NCBI GenBank assembly: GCA_014529385.2
Contig: CM043959.1
Coordinates: forward strand, 53,457,253 to 53,515,252
Source of the DNA: Adiantum capillus-veneris
Lineage: Eukaryota > Streptophyta > Polypodiopsida > Polypodiales > Pteridaceae
Direction: 5' to 3'
Length of the DNA stretch: 58,000 bases
Made by a program: the position numbers and the translations under genes. Below the pieces are notes generated by a model that saw only the letters and a program-made list of their open reading frames with translations, did no database searches and was not told the DNA's origin. Of this stretch, positions 1 to 12,509 are shown piece after piece. Each line of letters begins with the position of its first letter. The stretch's first letter is position 1.

Positions 1-421
1 TTGTGGCTACAAACTTTTGCCACTCATAGCTTTCATAGGGTTTTACAGATTTTTGCAAGTAACTTCTCTTTTGGGATGCGTTTTGAACTAGTTTGCTCAC
101 TACTGGCATATATGGTTATGCGCTTTATGGTCGATTGAGTTGTTTGTGCCAGATTGTGGAGTTGATTTTATGCATATGTGAGCATTGTTTTTGATGCATT
201 TAATCATGATATCATAATTGTGTAGTACTCAAGTTATCTCCCACTTTGTTGCCAGTTTGGCATGGTGCTGGAGTTCTTTACTCAGTTTAAAAGGGAGACT
301 CTGCTAGATTTCTCCTAGGATTTCTCGCCATAGTTTGATATCTTGGGATCCACTTAGCAGACATGTGTGAGAGTCTACGGTGATGACTCCTGAGAGACAA
401 CGGTCTCGTAGTTGCTAATAT

Positions 422-637
422 ATGCATTGTTGGCATTGCGGTCACACAAAGCATATTAGTCGTTGTTTCAGAAATATCAGACACCAACAAAGATCTATGT
501 GTGATACACATGAGGTTTTGACACATGCTAGAGTAGTGGCTTCATATGCCTGTGATGGTGATGTCACGTTTGCCTTTAGTGTTGCTCATGATTACATGTC
601 TTTGAGAGGTGACACTTCTCCCTGCTCTGGTTACTAG
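422..637 (+). pseudogene. Copia gag zinc knuckle remnant
   Basis: The reading frame gives MHCWHCGHTKHISRCF, which contains the CX2CX4HX4C nucleic-acid-binding knuckle of retroelement Gag. The frame ends soon after at a stop. What follows in other frames is protease-like, so this is a broken gag-pol. Confidence 0.65.
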
Positions 638-639
638 AT

Positions 640-1133
640 GAGGATGCAATTTTCCATGTCATACCGATCACGAGTGGTTTAGCACCTTGTCTAGTGGGAG
701 CTTTGGTTTTCTACACGTGGCTGATGGTTCGGCGTTTGACATTGCAGGTGCAAGGGATGTTTGCTTGTCATTGCCTAGTGGTGCATCCTATATGCTATGA
801 CATCTGCATTATGTTCCTCAGTTGAGGCATAGCTCGATTTGAAAGAGACAGTTAGCAGATTGTGGGTGTCAAAAATTGCTTAGAGAGCACCCTTTCCAGA
901 TGCATTGTGGATCATTAGTCATTGCCAGAGGAGCTCATAGTGGCTTGGTATATCCTATGCATGTATCTGAGGTTCGAGACGGTATAGTCTCGGCTTTGTT
1001 GTTGCCATGCTTTGGGCGAGTGACGATACGTGTCTCCTTTGCGAGTGAGCTCCACCATGCTCATGAGATAGAGCATTTAGCTATGGAGGACATACCAGTA
1101 GACTCTGTAGAGACAGAGGTAGAGCGACAGTGA
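640..1133 (+). pseudogene. Copia protease / GAG-pre-integrase remnant
   Basis: Across shifted frames, pieces such as FHVIPITSG, GSFGFLHVADGSAFDIAGA and HCGSLVIARGAHSG match the copia region between the protease active site and the pre-integrase domain. Stops and frame changes are frequent. The expected DSGA is degraded (LLDEDA). Confidence 0.55.
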
Positions 1134-1383
1134 TCTAGTGAGACACAGCAGGTATTGCCAGGGTTTGTGCAGGCAAAGGTAGAGCGGGTCTTCTCTCTAG
1201 AGACACAGGCAGAGATGACGGACATGGAGCTCTTTGGTATGCTCATACTAGAGGCTCCTGATGAGTTGGTGCTAGGACACACAGTTTTGCCAATGGGTAA
1301 GAGGGATGTAGCCATCCCAGTGTCGGCGTTGACACATCCATATGCAATGGATAGTCCTAATGATGTAGTACATGCATATAGCA

Positions 1384-1577
1384 CAGGGGAGGCTAGGATA
1401 GCCAAGTTTGTGCAGATTTCGTCAGCATTCAAGCATCTCATCTACAACCTACTGGTGTCAAGGCCCGACCTAGCAGCAGCAGTGGGAGCATTTGCAGTAG
1501 GGATTGTCAGTCATACGATGACTGACACTAGCATGATGCATAGTGGAGTTTTGCAAACCATACATGCTGTAACATGA
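1384..1577 (+). pseudogene. Copia RNase H-region remnant
   Basis: The frame reads YNLLVSRPDLAAAVGAFAVG, then a VSHTMTDTSMMH-like stretch and GVLQTI. This resembles the copia segment 'STRPD(I/L)A.AVG...HW..V.R.(I/L)RYL' ahead of RNase H. It is short and diverged, so the match is by pattern only. Confidence 0.5.
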
Positions 1578-1740
1578 GTACACACGCTCGTCTATCCCTA
1601 GAGTCGATACAGTTGCATGTAGATCGATTGAGCGAGCCACTGGACATAAGGTGAGAGAGTCTCTCACCTATTTTCTTGTACATACTAGTAGTTTAGCTAG
1701 TAGCACTCACTTATCGGCGCATTGCCTTTAAATGGGAGAT

Positions 1741-1979
1741 TGTTAGGATAAAGACATTGCGCCTTTGTCCGGGGCTAGACATCCGGTGTGCGACCGCCCA
1801 CTGTATATACATACACATTGCTTATTCTTCATATACACAAAGAATAAGGAGCTCCTCACCACATTCTTGGAGGTTTCTCCACCCACATAGTGTGTCTTCT
1901 ACTCTTCTCCTCCCTCGCACTCTGCATGCAACACGCATCGCTTTCGCACCTAGCGCTCTCACACTATAGAGACTATACA
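1741..1979 (+). repeat. 3' LTR of the decayed copia element
   Basis: Starts TGTTAGGATAAAG right after a purine tract (AAATGGGAGAT) and ends in ACA. It holds a TATATA-type box near 1804. No second copy is present in the window, so the limits are inferred from the TG..CA ends and the polypurine tract. Confidence 0.55.
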
Positions 1980-2080
1980 AAAAAGAAAAGATGCATATAG
2001 TAGGTCATCTGCAAGTGAACGGTTTTTACAATGGCTTTTGACTAAAGAGAGGCAAGGAAGTAATGGGGAATAATAAAAGA

Positions 2081-2875
2081 TCAGTTGTGGCTACTTGAGC
2101 CAACATCATGCTTTTCAATTTTTCCCCTCCACTTCAAGTACTCTTGCTTGTTGTAACCCTGCAACAACTGCTCGCATATGTCACCACAAGTGGCAAGGAC
2201 ATAACTAGCCATAGTGCCATAATATGCACTTCTTGAGCCCATAAATCTTGGAATAAGTCTTTTGAGCGCTGATGGCTTCTTGCTTTTCAAGAAGTATGAT
2301 TTTGTCCATGTGTATTGGATATGAACCTAACACCCTTGACAAAGCCAGTATTGCAAGCATGGGGAGAGTGGGTGATTGGAAAAGCTTCCTATGGTGGATA
2401 GCTATTGTCTCCTTATTGAGCTTCCCAATGTAATGGCACATACTTTAATCCCTCTCCAAATCCAAAGGTTTGGATCCCTTCCCTCTCCCTAAAAACTTGT
2501 CAAGGTCCACAATATCAATTTGTGTTAAGAAAACGTCAAATTACTTAAAGGAAAATAAGGTTTCATTCGCATACACAATGTGCTTGCAAAAAAATTCATT
2601 AACAGTTGGTATGATTTGCAGGGGCTTGGACTCTCCCTCCTCTATTGAAATAATACTTAAAATAATAGAAATGCAATTTCTTCAACCACAAGTTTACAAC
2701 CATACTTTCCATGCCACCCACAAGGGTTATGAACCTTCTTCCATTCCTCCTGGAGTAATGCAAACTTCTTGGCCCCTGTGCTTTTTGTTAAGGTTCTTGC
2801 TTTATCATAAAAGTGTACAAAGTTTCCAACATTGTGCTCATTTGTAAGGTCAGTAAAAAACCTTTTAAAAGTCAA
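2081..2875 (-). other. Unrecognised broken coding-like stretch
   Basis: The minus strand holds three open stretches with protein-like composition: 2875-2657 (RFFTDLTNEHNVGNF...), 2441-2205 (CHYIGKLNKETIAIHHRKLF...) and 2290-2081 (SRSAYYGTMASYVLATCGDI...). They are separated by stops and frame changes, as in a decayed gene or transposase. I recognise no family. Confidence 0.3.
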
Positions 2876-3262
2876 ATTTCATTGTTGTATCCATCGCCAA
2901 AGCTCTCCAATTGGAAGGAACATTCAATATTTACCTGACACATTCAAACTTTGATAATTGCTTGACTTGGTAGACTAGGTCCATCAACGTGTCATTTGTC
3001 CCTTCGACCTATTCAATCTCCAACCTCTCCCTGCGAGAAGCCTTTCCTTTCAGAGTGAAAAGCAATAAAATTCATACATTACGACCACTCAACCATATAC
3101 ATCACACCATATTCCACAACTCAACACATATGGAAGGTGTGCACCTTAAGCAATTTTAGTATAAGCGGAAGGCTATAATTAGACTAAATTCGTGTAAAGA
3201 CAACATAGTTGAGTTCAAAGTAGTACATATAATAGCATCATAATAATTATTTTGTATATTGT

Positions 3263-3505
3263 ACATGTGTCCTCCCTACGTGAAAATAGAATACACGGAG
3301 AGAAATGTGTATAAACAGTTTTCGCGCAAGAACGACACATGTTCAAAAAACTCGATCAAAAGCTCATACTCAATACGTGATTTTAGTAGGGAGGACACAA
3401 GTTATAAAACTCGATCAAAATCTTATCCTCTAAGAAGTGTCCTCCCGACGGGATTTTAGTAGGCCCCGAACAAGCGAGTTCGCTTAACTCGCGCAGAGAG
3501 GACAC
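3263..3505. repeat. Hairpin-forming repeats, divergent set
   Basis: Two palindromic units. The first begins ACATGTGTCC and ends GACACATGT (3263-3342). Further units carry GTGTCCTCCC facing GGGAGGACAC, with loops rich in AAAACTCGATCAAAA. The arms resemble those of the array at 4031-4530. Confidence 0.55.
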
Positions 3506-4030
3506 AAGTTTAATGAAAAATCATGTACAAACTAAATAAATAATTGAGAATAATGCACCATTATGTCCTCTAAGCATCATTATGAATTGAAGGAAACGCT
3601 CGAACATTTGAGAAAAATTGAAAAGATTGAAGAAAAATAAGGGCCACTGGTGTTTTGCAGCATATATAGCATATTAATTATGAGCCTTCACAATGATCAA
3701 ATACATGCAAAATGGTAAATTTTTTCCTTGTAATATGTGCAAAATCAAACCTTGCAAAGATATTTCTGCACTGCTAGATAAAGAGGAGAGCACACCCAAA
3801 CAACATTTTCTACTTATTTTGTTTCAATTTTTCTTTGAGCACCTCTTATTCTACTTCGAGTCATTTCTTCAACGTCTGTGGATACTTCATATCTTACATA
3901 TTTCAAAGGCTTAAATTGGAGTAGATTTTTGACATTGGCACCTAACTACTTTCCAATATCTTCTTCAAAACCTTGGATGCTATAATTGCTATTATTTAGC
4001 TCGGTATAACCTTATACTATATTTGTAATA

Positions 4031-4530
4031 CATGTGTCCCTCTTGCGCAAAAAAGGAGTACTCGAACTAGCCTCCGACTACTCCATTTTCACGCAAGAAG
4101 GACACTCACTCTTTTTCATGGACTTGTATACATGTGTCCCCCTTGCGTGAAAATTGAGTGGTTACTCAATTTTCACACAAGGGGGACAATCACTTTTTTT
4201 ATAATCTTCTAAGAGATGTGTCCCCCTTGCGAGAAAATTGAGTAGCCTTCAACAATTCAATTTTCGTGTAAGGAGGACACTTACTTTTTTAAAAAAATTG
4301 TAAGACATATTTGCCTTGCACGAAAATTGAGTAATCAGACTAGCTTCCAACTACTCAATTTTTGCGCAAGGACAACACTCACTTTTTTAAAACAACTTTT
4401 AAGGCATGTATCCCGCTTGCGAAAAATTGAGTACTCGGACTAGCCTCTGACTAATCAATTTTCGCAGAAGGAGGAAACTCACACTTTTTACAAAATTCTA
4501 AGACATGTGTCCCCCTTGCTCAAAAAATGA
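4031..4530. repeat. Tandem array of about 100-bp hairpin units
   Basis: Six units begin with GTGTCCCCCTTGCG or a variant near 4034, 4134, 4218, 4306, 4405 and 4507, so the period is 84-101 bp. Within each unit the left arm (GTGTCC..TTGCGxGAAAATTGAG) is answered by an inverted right arm (CTCAATTTTCGCGCAAGG and GGACAC). Loops are GTACTCGGACTAG-like. Units are joined by an ACTCACTTTTTT spacer. Confidence 0.8.
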
Positions 4531-4769
4531 GAAGAGGGACTTCCTTTCAAAGGCTTTGCAAACACGTAGCTGAGCAATTTAAGATTGATATGGTGTGTAA
4601 AGGACCCTTTGACTGTATGCAAGAGACTAGTGAAGAATTTCTAATTTAACTCTTCCAAGGTGCATACATGTGTAGCCCACTCTCACACGGTCACCCTAAT
4701 GGACAAAGATATAATTATCTAGAGGAGATTAAGGTATAACTTCAGCAAAATTCTTGAACAGTCACTCTA

Positions 4770-6431
4770 TTGGATGAGAAAACCTTCAATATCCTCAATT
4801 TACCTCCATCAAGAAAGCCAAAAGAACTTGAAGTGGTGATTGAGGAGATAATAGAGGATGAGGAGGATGTGGAAGAAGGGGAGGAGATGAAATTTGACAG
4901 GGAGGAGCTAGAAAAAAGCAGCTTAAGGAGATTGAAGCTCGACTTTTTTCATTGTAAAGCAGTGTCAATCCCAATGGCTTTAGGTTGGCTTCCTTCTTAG
5001 AGGATGACCTTCTTCAAATAAAAGATTATGCGGTTCTGGACATTCTTAAAGATTGGCAAAAAAGATTACTGACTCTATTGTCCTAGTATCTTTGAGGTTT
5101 GCCTTCCCACCCAACTCCTGCATTAAGGAATATTATTGACAATTAATAACTATTCTTTGTATTTTTTTATAGATTATTGATGCATGATTATAAGTTAGAT
5201 ATCCAACATCATCAATCTTCGACTTTTTGAGAAGTGATACTGACATAAAGAATTGATTAGCCAACATTGATTTTGAGACTCCTGAGCTTCTCCTATATGC
5301 TCCTATCATGAGAGGTATGTTTTTTTTGTAAATTTAGTTAAATATGAGGGTTTAGAGGTTTCTAGAAAGTCCTTTGCTCTTGTCATAACTCACACTGGAG
5401 TCTTATAGAAAATGATATCGCTGATAAAACATGTTTCATAGTGAACTCCCTCAAGGGCCACTATGGAACGGCTAGGCTATAAGTGTATTTGTCCTATAGT
5501 TAAACCAATGCTCCCACTTTCTTTGTTTTTGACCTATAGTTAAGCAAATGCTTTGGATCTTTGTTAATAGGGATGCCTGAAGGATGATAGAGGCACTTGA
5601 GCAATGTCCTTCCATCCCAAAGCTCATGGATGACATGCAGATCTTAAATGTGAAGGTATGATGTTGCTAAGTTGTAAATTCATGGTTTGTACAATGACTT
5701 CCCCTTGTGTTTGTGGAGTCCCCCCTTGCAAGATGATTCATTCTCGTGTGGTTAGAGAGTGGTCACAAATACAAAGCTAGTGATTGACTACACCTATTGC
5801 AACCCAAGAAAGACTATTCAGGTAAGCTTGTAATCATATTTATATAGCTATTATTTGAAATCCTCTTACTGAGACAGAACACACTAATCATTCTTGGCTA
5901 GATCGATAGGAATTGCTACACCCACAACCATGTTTGGTGGGTTAGAGCCAAGCTGATTAGATATATAGTCAATACTCATATGCCACTACCTACAGCAGCA
6001 CCAAAGGCAAACCCAAAGGGCCAAAGAAGCCAAAGGAAGAGGCAAGACACCACACATGGTAGCAAGGCAGACCCACTAAAAAGACCAAAGGGGGAAGAAG
6101 AGAAGAATGAGAAGAGAAAGGGAGAGAACAAGGCAAAAGAGCATGTTGCCCCTAGAAAGAGCCCTAGAAAAACACACACATGCCAACAAGGAGCAGAAGG
6201 AGCCAAAAACTAAGCAAAAGAAGAAGACACCAGAAGGGTCAAAGCCCAAGGAGGAAGAATAGCCCAAGGAGGAGGAGGAGGAGAAAGAAGAACATAGGAA
6301 AGAGCCAAGCACTCCAAGAAAGAGCCCATGAAGAACAGAGGAGGCAACCACAAGGAAGAGGACTCCTAGAACTCCCAAGAACATTTTGTAAAAACAGAAC
6401 ATTACATATTATAGCGAGCAAAACAACATAG
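4770..6431 (+). other. Charged low-complexity stretch, possible decayed gene
   Basis: 4770-5000 is open and very acidic (EEIIEDEEDVEEGEEM). 5980-6431 is Lys/Arg-rich in two overlapping frames (KRPKGEEEKNEKRKGENKAK; SPRRRRRRKKN). Between them the frames are closed. It may be a broken gene with an acidic and a basic tract or simple purine-rich DNA. No domain is recognised. Confidence 0.25.
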
Positions 6432-8020
6432 TACATATTATAGTAAACCAACATTTTGTAAACAGTAAATTACATATGATAATGAACCAACATTTTCTAA
6501 ACAAGACATAACATATGACAGTGAAACCAACATTCTCTTCTTTAAACATTTTGTAGTGAACAAATATTTATGTAAAGAGCACACATTACATACCTTGTAA
6601 ATTCTACGGCTTTCAACGACTCCAACTCTCATGTAGCTTCCATTATAGTCTTTTAATTTTTATTGTAATTGTGGCAACCCTTGCATCTATTTCCACATGT
6701 TTTACCCAATCCAATTGTGTTGAAAATAGCATGTTAAGACATAATCCATGTCATCTTCCAACTCTACACCTGAAGGGCCTAAATACCCTGCCAACCGGGG
6801 GGGGGGGGGGGGGGGGGGGGAGTTTTCTAAGTGTAGATAATGAAAACTGGGAAGAGTCCGCCTCTACCGTCTCTTCTACTTCCTCTCTTATGGGCTTCTA
6901 TTCATGTGCTTTTCTCCGTTTTTGTATTCTCCTTCTCCGAAATGAGGAAGAGGAACCAATATCTTTACCCATAACTCTTGGTGTATTGCTCTAAACCTCA
7001 CCATCACCCTATCCATGATCACTTGCATTGTCTGTCTGTCTGCAAGACGACTCCTAGCCATTGTTTCTTTTTTCCAACTCGCGGATTTAACGATTATTAT
7101 TTTTTTTGCCATATAGATATATTTCTTTTCACTTTTAATACAACTTAATGTCTCACAATAGTAACATTTTACTCGAGCTCACCTTTTCCGTAAACTTTCG
7201 AGCAACACTTTCTCGTATGGAGCCAAAATTTCCCTATTCACTTGCTTGCCAGCTTCTCACCTTCATTTCATGAGTGTTCCTTTGTGGCTTCTCTCTTCAC
7301 GACGTCTCGACATCATCAAATTACCTCACGTGTTGCAAATTTCAGCAAGTCCTCTCTCCTTGCTCATCACTTGAAATTTTGTCACATATTACTACATGAT
7401 GCAAATGGTTGGTATTGATGGAGCCTCTCATCTTGAAGAGGATGGTCTGATGTGGAGAGGGATGATCATGCTGGATATGCAACTCTGACCAATGGCTTAA
7501 ATCACATCTTAATATCACTTTAATTTCAAAAACGTCAATAAACACATTAGCAATAGATAGAGAAGGCTTTCTTGTATGGGGCGATGCTACTCACTTATGG
7601 CCCTTTTCCGGTTCTTTCACATTTGAAGGACAAAGGCAACAAGATGAAAAACCACGACTACATAATTGGATGACAACAGTGTGTGACCTACGACTCCATG
7701 TCCCTGTTTAGAAAACAAATGTCAACTCTCTCTCATATATACATAAGACTATGCCCCTTCTTACAAGAGAAAGAAAGAAAAAAGGTCTCATCATTAGATT
7801 GCCTTGTGGCAATCGCCGACAAGCTTTATTTGACGGTCCACAATTGCTCCCAAAAATTCCATGGTTTAACCTAAGGCCTTACCTAGGCCCAAAAAAATGT
7901 TGACCATGATTCTTAGGGTTAGAAAGAAAACTTCAGTCGAGTAAAATGTAGGACAAAAACAGCAGAAGTTTGGATATAAATGTATAAACAGGAAACCTTT
8001 GGTGGAAATTGCACACATCA
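6432..8020. other. AT-rich intergenic DNA
   Basis: I see no convincing gene. Short ACATTTTGTAAAC-like repeats occur at 6380-6560, a 24-base G run lies at 6797-6820, and the rest is unique-looking AT-rich sequence. Confidence 0.5.
6797..6820 (+). repeat. Poly-G run, 24 bases
   Basis: An uninterrupted G tract read directly, the first of several long G or C runs in the window. Confidence 0.95.
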
Positions 8021-8220
8021 AATTATAACTGTTTCAAACATGTAGCAGGACCTGAGATCGAGATAACAAGTGGACATATCTAAAGGCTCACTTTTAGGGC
8101 TTGTTCTTTGAGAACACTGATGGTACAAAACTTACAACCGTTTCAATGTGTAGCAGGCCCTGAGGTCAAAATAACAAGTTGACATACATAAAGGCTCACT
8201 TTCAGAGCTTGTTATTTGAG
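8021..8220. repeat. Tandem duplication, offset about 108 bp
   Basis: Two diverged copies (about 8021-8112 and 8129-8220) share TGTAGCAGG, CCTGAG, ATAACAAGT, ACATA and AAAGGCTCACTTT in order. They lie 3' of the LAP stop codon. Confidence 0.75.
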
Positions 8221-8564
8221 TATATTTTGGGTGGTTCCAACTCAGGAAGTCATTTTGGGGAAGTTCACGAAAATCTGCCCACCCCATTACAAAATATCTA
8301 TTTTGCACACTTCTAATACATGGGCACAAGTGGAAAAAAAATTACTCAATAATGGGTTGTGCGGTAGGCAGGGAACGCATAACTGCAGTCGAATCGCCCC
8401 ATTTTAGTAATCTGCACTAGGAGGAGAAAGGTAATGCCTACACAAAACAATTCTTGACAGGAAGAGTAAAGTCTGACAAAATAGAGCATATATTGGAAAC
8501 TCACCTGGTATTCTCTCCTTTTCTAGACTATAATTTCCTTCCCGGACACCTCAGGTCATGTAGC

Positions 8565-8693
8565 TTATGAAGAATGGCTCAACACCCACTCGACGAGCGT
8601 GCCCACTGCAAATCCAGTTGCACCTTTCTTTTTCTCATTCCAGACAGGCCCCGCGATATCAAGATGCGCCCATTGCACATTTTCATCAACATA
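8565..8693 (-). CDS. LAP: LAP exon 10 (residues 549-590 and stop)
   Basis: Encodes [20 protein letters not shown], then [22 protein letters not shown] and [10 protein letters not shown] and GATGF-V-LVEW are the usual C-terminal blocks. The acceptor is TCTGGCAG. No exon is needed beyond it, so the C-terminus is complete. Confidence 0.95.
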   Translation of the reverse strand, partial: YVDENVQWAHLDIAGPVWNEKKKGATGFAVGTLVEWVLSHSS

Positions 8694-11600
8694 CTGCCAG
8701 ATACAAAAAGAATCTTTAAGATTGATTGTGGAGTCAGGATCACATACAATTACACTACCACCAATCTGCTTTGCACTAGACATCCATCAATCTGCTAGAG
8801 ATGCAGTTCCAAATGTATCACGAAGTCTTAAGAAATGAACCCCAACTAAAAGCCCGTTACAATTATGCTACCTCCCTCCCTCTCTTTTGTGTAGTGTAAG
8901 ATTCACAAATTGTTGGTTCAAAGCTGTAACATTGCAAACCAACCCATCTGAGTACGAACCTATACTAATAATGGCTTTATGCACTAATCTCAATTGGCTA
9001 ATTTGAAGCCTTGACTGGACTCAAATGCTCCAATTTGCTATATCTTCTACTCACAACTTACACAAACCAAAAAACCTAAAACCACGACACTAATCTATCA
9101 TTTGTTGATAAGTCAAGAAGAATGATGCCAATGGCATCACTACCAGGTGTTTCATTCCCTTCCAAAGCAAGGAAAAGGTTCGACATGTTTTGTAAAATCA
9201 GTTATACCCCATAAGATATTATTTCAATGCACATAGACATACATGTGTGTTCGTACCTATGAATAAAGAGAGTGAGGGACAATGCGGAGGTGTAATGCAC
9301 AGAGGGAAATACATTCACAAAAGGGAGAATCGTGGCGAAAAAGCCTTCCTTTATCAGAAAAATCTTATCCAAAACAAAGGCACTTCACAATAATTTTGAC
9401 AATTTAGAAGGAATTCTTGAATTACCTGCTTCAAAAATAAGGCTGCAGTGATGGAACCACCTGCTCTTCCACCTGTATTCACCATGTCAGCAATTCCTGA
9501 CTTCATCATCTCCCAGTAGCCTTCCTCCATAGGCATTCTCCATAGCTTCTCTCCAGCTTTTCCACATGCATCCATCAGCTCCTTTGCCAGGTCATCACTT
9601 GGGGTAAACATCCCTGCCACGCAGTAAACCATTCAGTGAGGAAGTTACAGGATAAAGTAAGATTTATACCACAATCTTGAAGGAACTAAAGCTTAAAATG
9701 CAGAACAGAACCATCGATAACAAGGGATGGTTCACTCAAAATGTCTCCAGAGATTCTTACAATCTCTTCCCAAATTATGTAATTAAATTTTCCTGGTGCT
9801 AGGACGTTGTCCTATGTCCCTTTACATGAGGATGAGATTCACATTCTTAGAGACAGAAACTCTTTCTTTTTTATTTGACATAAACAGGGCCATATTACTG
9901 TGCAATACAAAACCTCATAGGTCAAAAATCGCCAAGCAGAATCGGTACCAAAAGTGAAGAGAATGCCAGTGGAAAGATATGTACATCCAGGTCGCTTTCA
10001 GGACAGGTAGGAGCTATTGAAGGCAAGGGCTGATTCCCAACAATGTGTGTCCGCCACAAGGTAATGTTGTAGTCAAAAATCTGGATTACAAAAGACTGCA
10101 TGGAAAAACTTATGTGCAGAAGCATGTCCACATTGCTGCAAAAGCATCCTGTAACTGACGACAGAAAGCAGGATACCCACCTACCCCCTCAAAAGCAGAT
10201 AAGGACTGGCAACGAAAAAACCAAACCAAATACACCATATATGATAAAGCCATTAGGAAGGCATGCGCAAGACTGCAAGGCAAACTTATGGGCAGAAGCA
10301 TGTTGGTGTCCAGCACACCACAAAAGCATCCCTGTAACTCGCAACATAAAAATGGAATTCCCACCTACCCCCTTAAAGTCTCATAAGGACCTAGTGAACA
10401 GACCCATAGAAAGTGAGGCAATAACTTTGAAACATGCCAGAGGCATCACAGAAACATATGATCTCGTATCATGCCCACTGATGAAGACCAACAGCCCACA
10501 AGCAAGCCAATATGGGCTAACAACCACAGGAAATAAAGCAACGACTAAGACAGACTCCCATATTAAAAACCAAAACCAAGAGAGGAAAGTAAGTGGTCTG
10601 GAGAGACTGCAAGCAAAGCCGAACATGGCGGCGAATCTGAATGAAGTTTTGTACGTACCTAGATGAATCAGGATAAGCCCAGATTCACCTTCAAAGGAAA
10701 GTGCAAGGTATAGACTCATGGACAAGTCAATATGATCAAACGTCGTTAGTACCCAACAGTGAGTGTAGAACTAGGTACCAATGCATGCTCACACACACCC
10801 ACACCACACGCGCACACACGAGCATACCTTAATACAGAGATCTGCGTATTGAGTTTCTGTAATAACTCTACAGATGCAGAGATTTAGCCATAATGATGGC
10901 TAGCACTAAAAGAAGCATTTAATAGGAAAAATTAGCACAAAAATAAGGTAGTTCAATGAAGTACTCATTGCTCAACGAAACTCATTGCTCAACGAAAGAA
11001 ACCCAAGGATCAGTGGCATCCCGTGAAGGTCATGACTACTCTCTGAAATCCCATGGAGAGCTGGCAAAGTGGCCACCCCACTTCGAAGTGACAGACCCCA
11101 CTGTCCCCCTACACGTATTACCTCAAACACAACTTAAGCTTCAAGATCTCAGCAACAAATAAATCATTCTTAGTTGAACATTATTTCTAACTAAGACATC
11201 TTTTCAGCATACTACATCTTCAGCAAACACACCTGCAATATCATTGCCCAATGCAACAACGCATGCACCCGTCAAAGTTGCAAGGTCCACTATCTGCGAA
11301 AACAGAACTCTAGTCAGTTCACAGACATGTCCGCCCTACACTATGCAAGAAAAAATACAGCCTATAGCCTAACTACATCAAGCAATAAGACGATTACAAC
11401 TATGGAAAAAAATATATATTCTCTTAGTTTTTTTGAAACTGCCCAATGGGCTGCGTCTCCCTTGCAAGATGATACATGTAACACTGCACCAGAGAAAAAG
11501 GAAAACTCTACCATGCTAAAAGAGGGGGCAAGTGCCACACACATAAGTAAAGAAAGGCCCTGGTCGCCCCAGCCATATGAAGGCCTGACGCTGTCTCTCT

Positions 11601-12067
11601 GATGCCACCGGAACAATCAGCCATATACTAGAAAAGAGGAATCGCAGTGTGGGTAGGAGAATTGTGAAGGCAGCTCCAACGATCATGTACTCTGACCCTC
11701 TGAAACCAGATGGTTTTTGGTTGCTTTTAAGCAAAAGTTAAGTTATTAAAAAAATTTGGTGCTTTTAGCACTTACAATAAAAGTTTTTGACACAGAAGGA
11801 CACTTGGCATAGAAAAAACTAGATTACATGAAGATTTGCATTTTGTACAAGTTGTGCATGGAGTGGAGCATACATTTGCCATGCTTTCTAGAGGCCAGGA
11901 AAAAGAGAAAATATGGTTTATACCATCATTCTTGATTGCAGATCTGCATCCGGGTAGGACCCTAGGCACTCTCTAGGTGTGTATCCTGCATCCTGTCACA
12001 AGACGGGCACCACGTGCCAATAGAAAAGAACAGACTGAACAGACTTTTCGCACTTTAGTAACAACTG

Positions 12068-12120
<53 letters not shown>

Positions 12121-12445
12121 GGCACGTGACACGGAGTGGCGAAATTCCACCCTAGAGAGTATTGGCCCCAAACCTTGGCGCCCCTTTCGGTATTTCTTTA
12201 TATTGCATCAACACAGTACAAGCCGGTACTCAAGACTCTGCACCTTCTCCAGGAAGCATGCCAAAGAATAAGCCCTAACCTCATATTTAAAGGCTCTAGG
12301 CCCCAAAAGCAGTTTACAGTGAAAAGCCTTCAACACAAAAGCATCTGGTCCAAAAGCAAAGCCAAAAAGCTACAAGCGTAATTTACGGAAATCCGAACAG
12401 CTTGCCACATCATCATGCCAACGCAATTTTCGGAAATCTGCCCTC

Positions 12446-12509
<64 letters not shown>

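Larger units (their letters stand above)
1..1979 (+). mobile_element. Decayed Ty1/copia element (3' part)
   Basis: Order along the plus strand: gag zinc knuckle, protease/pre-integrase remnant, short RNase H remnant, polypurine tract and 3' LTR. Integrase and reverse transcriptase are missing, so a large internal deletion lies near 1135-1380. The 5' end is outside the window. It is not closely related to Copia-1 to Copia-3. Confidence 0.75.

Noticed and set aside
1061-1441. A 126-codon minus-strand frame
   Set aside because: It is antisense to the decayed copia frames at 876-1577 and has no motifs of its own.
4031-4530. A CRISPR array
   Set aside because: The repeats are themselves inverted, the spacers are not unique, no cas genes are present and the window is a plant nuclear genome.
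5976-6402. Phe/Leu/Ser-rich minus-strand frames resembling membrane proteins
   Set aside because: They are the complement of a purine-rich Lys/Glu-coding stretch. The hydrophobic look is a by-product of composition.
10100-10666. A 188-codon open frame in LAP intron 8
   Set aside because: It crosses an imperfect tandem duplication, shows no known domain, and lies in an intron of the opposite-strand gene. Composition alone can explain it.
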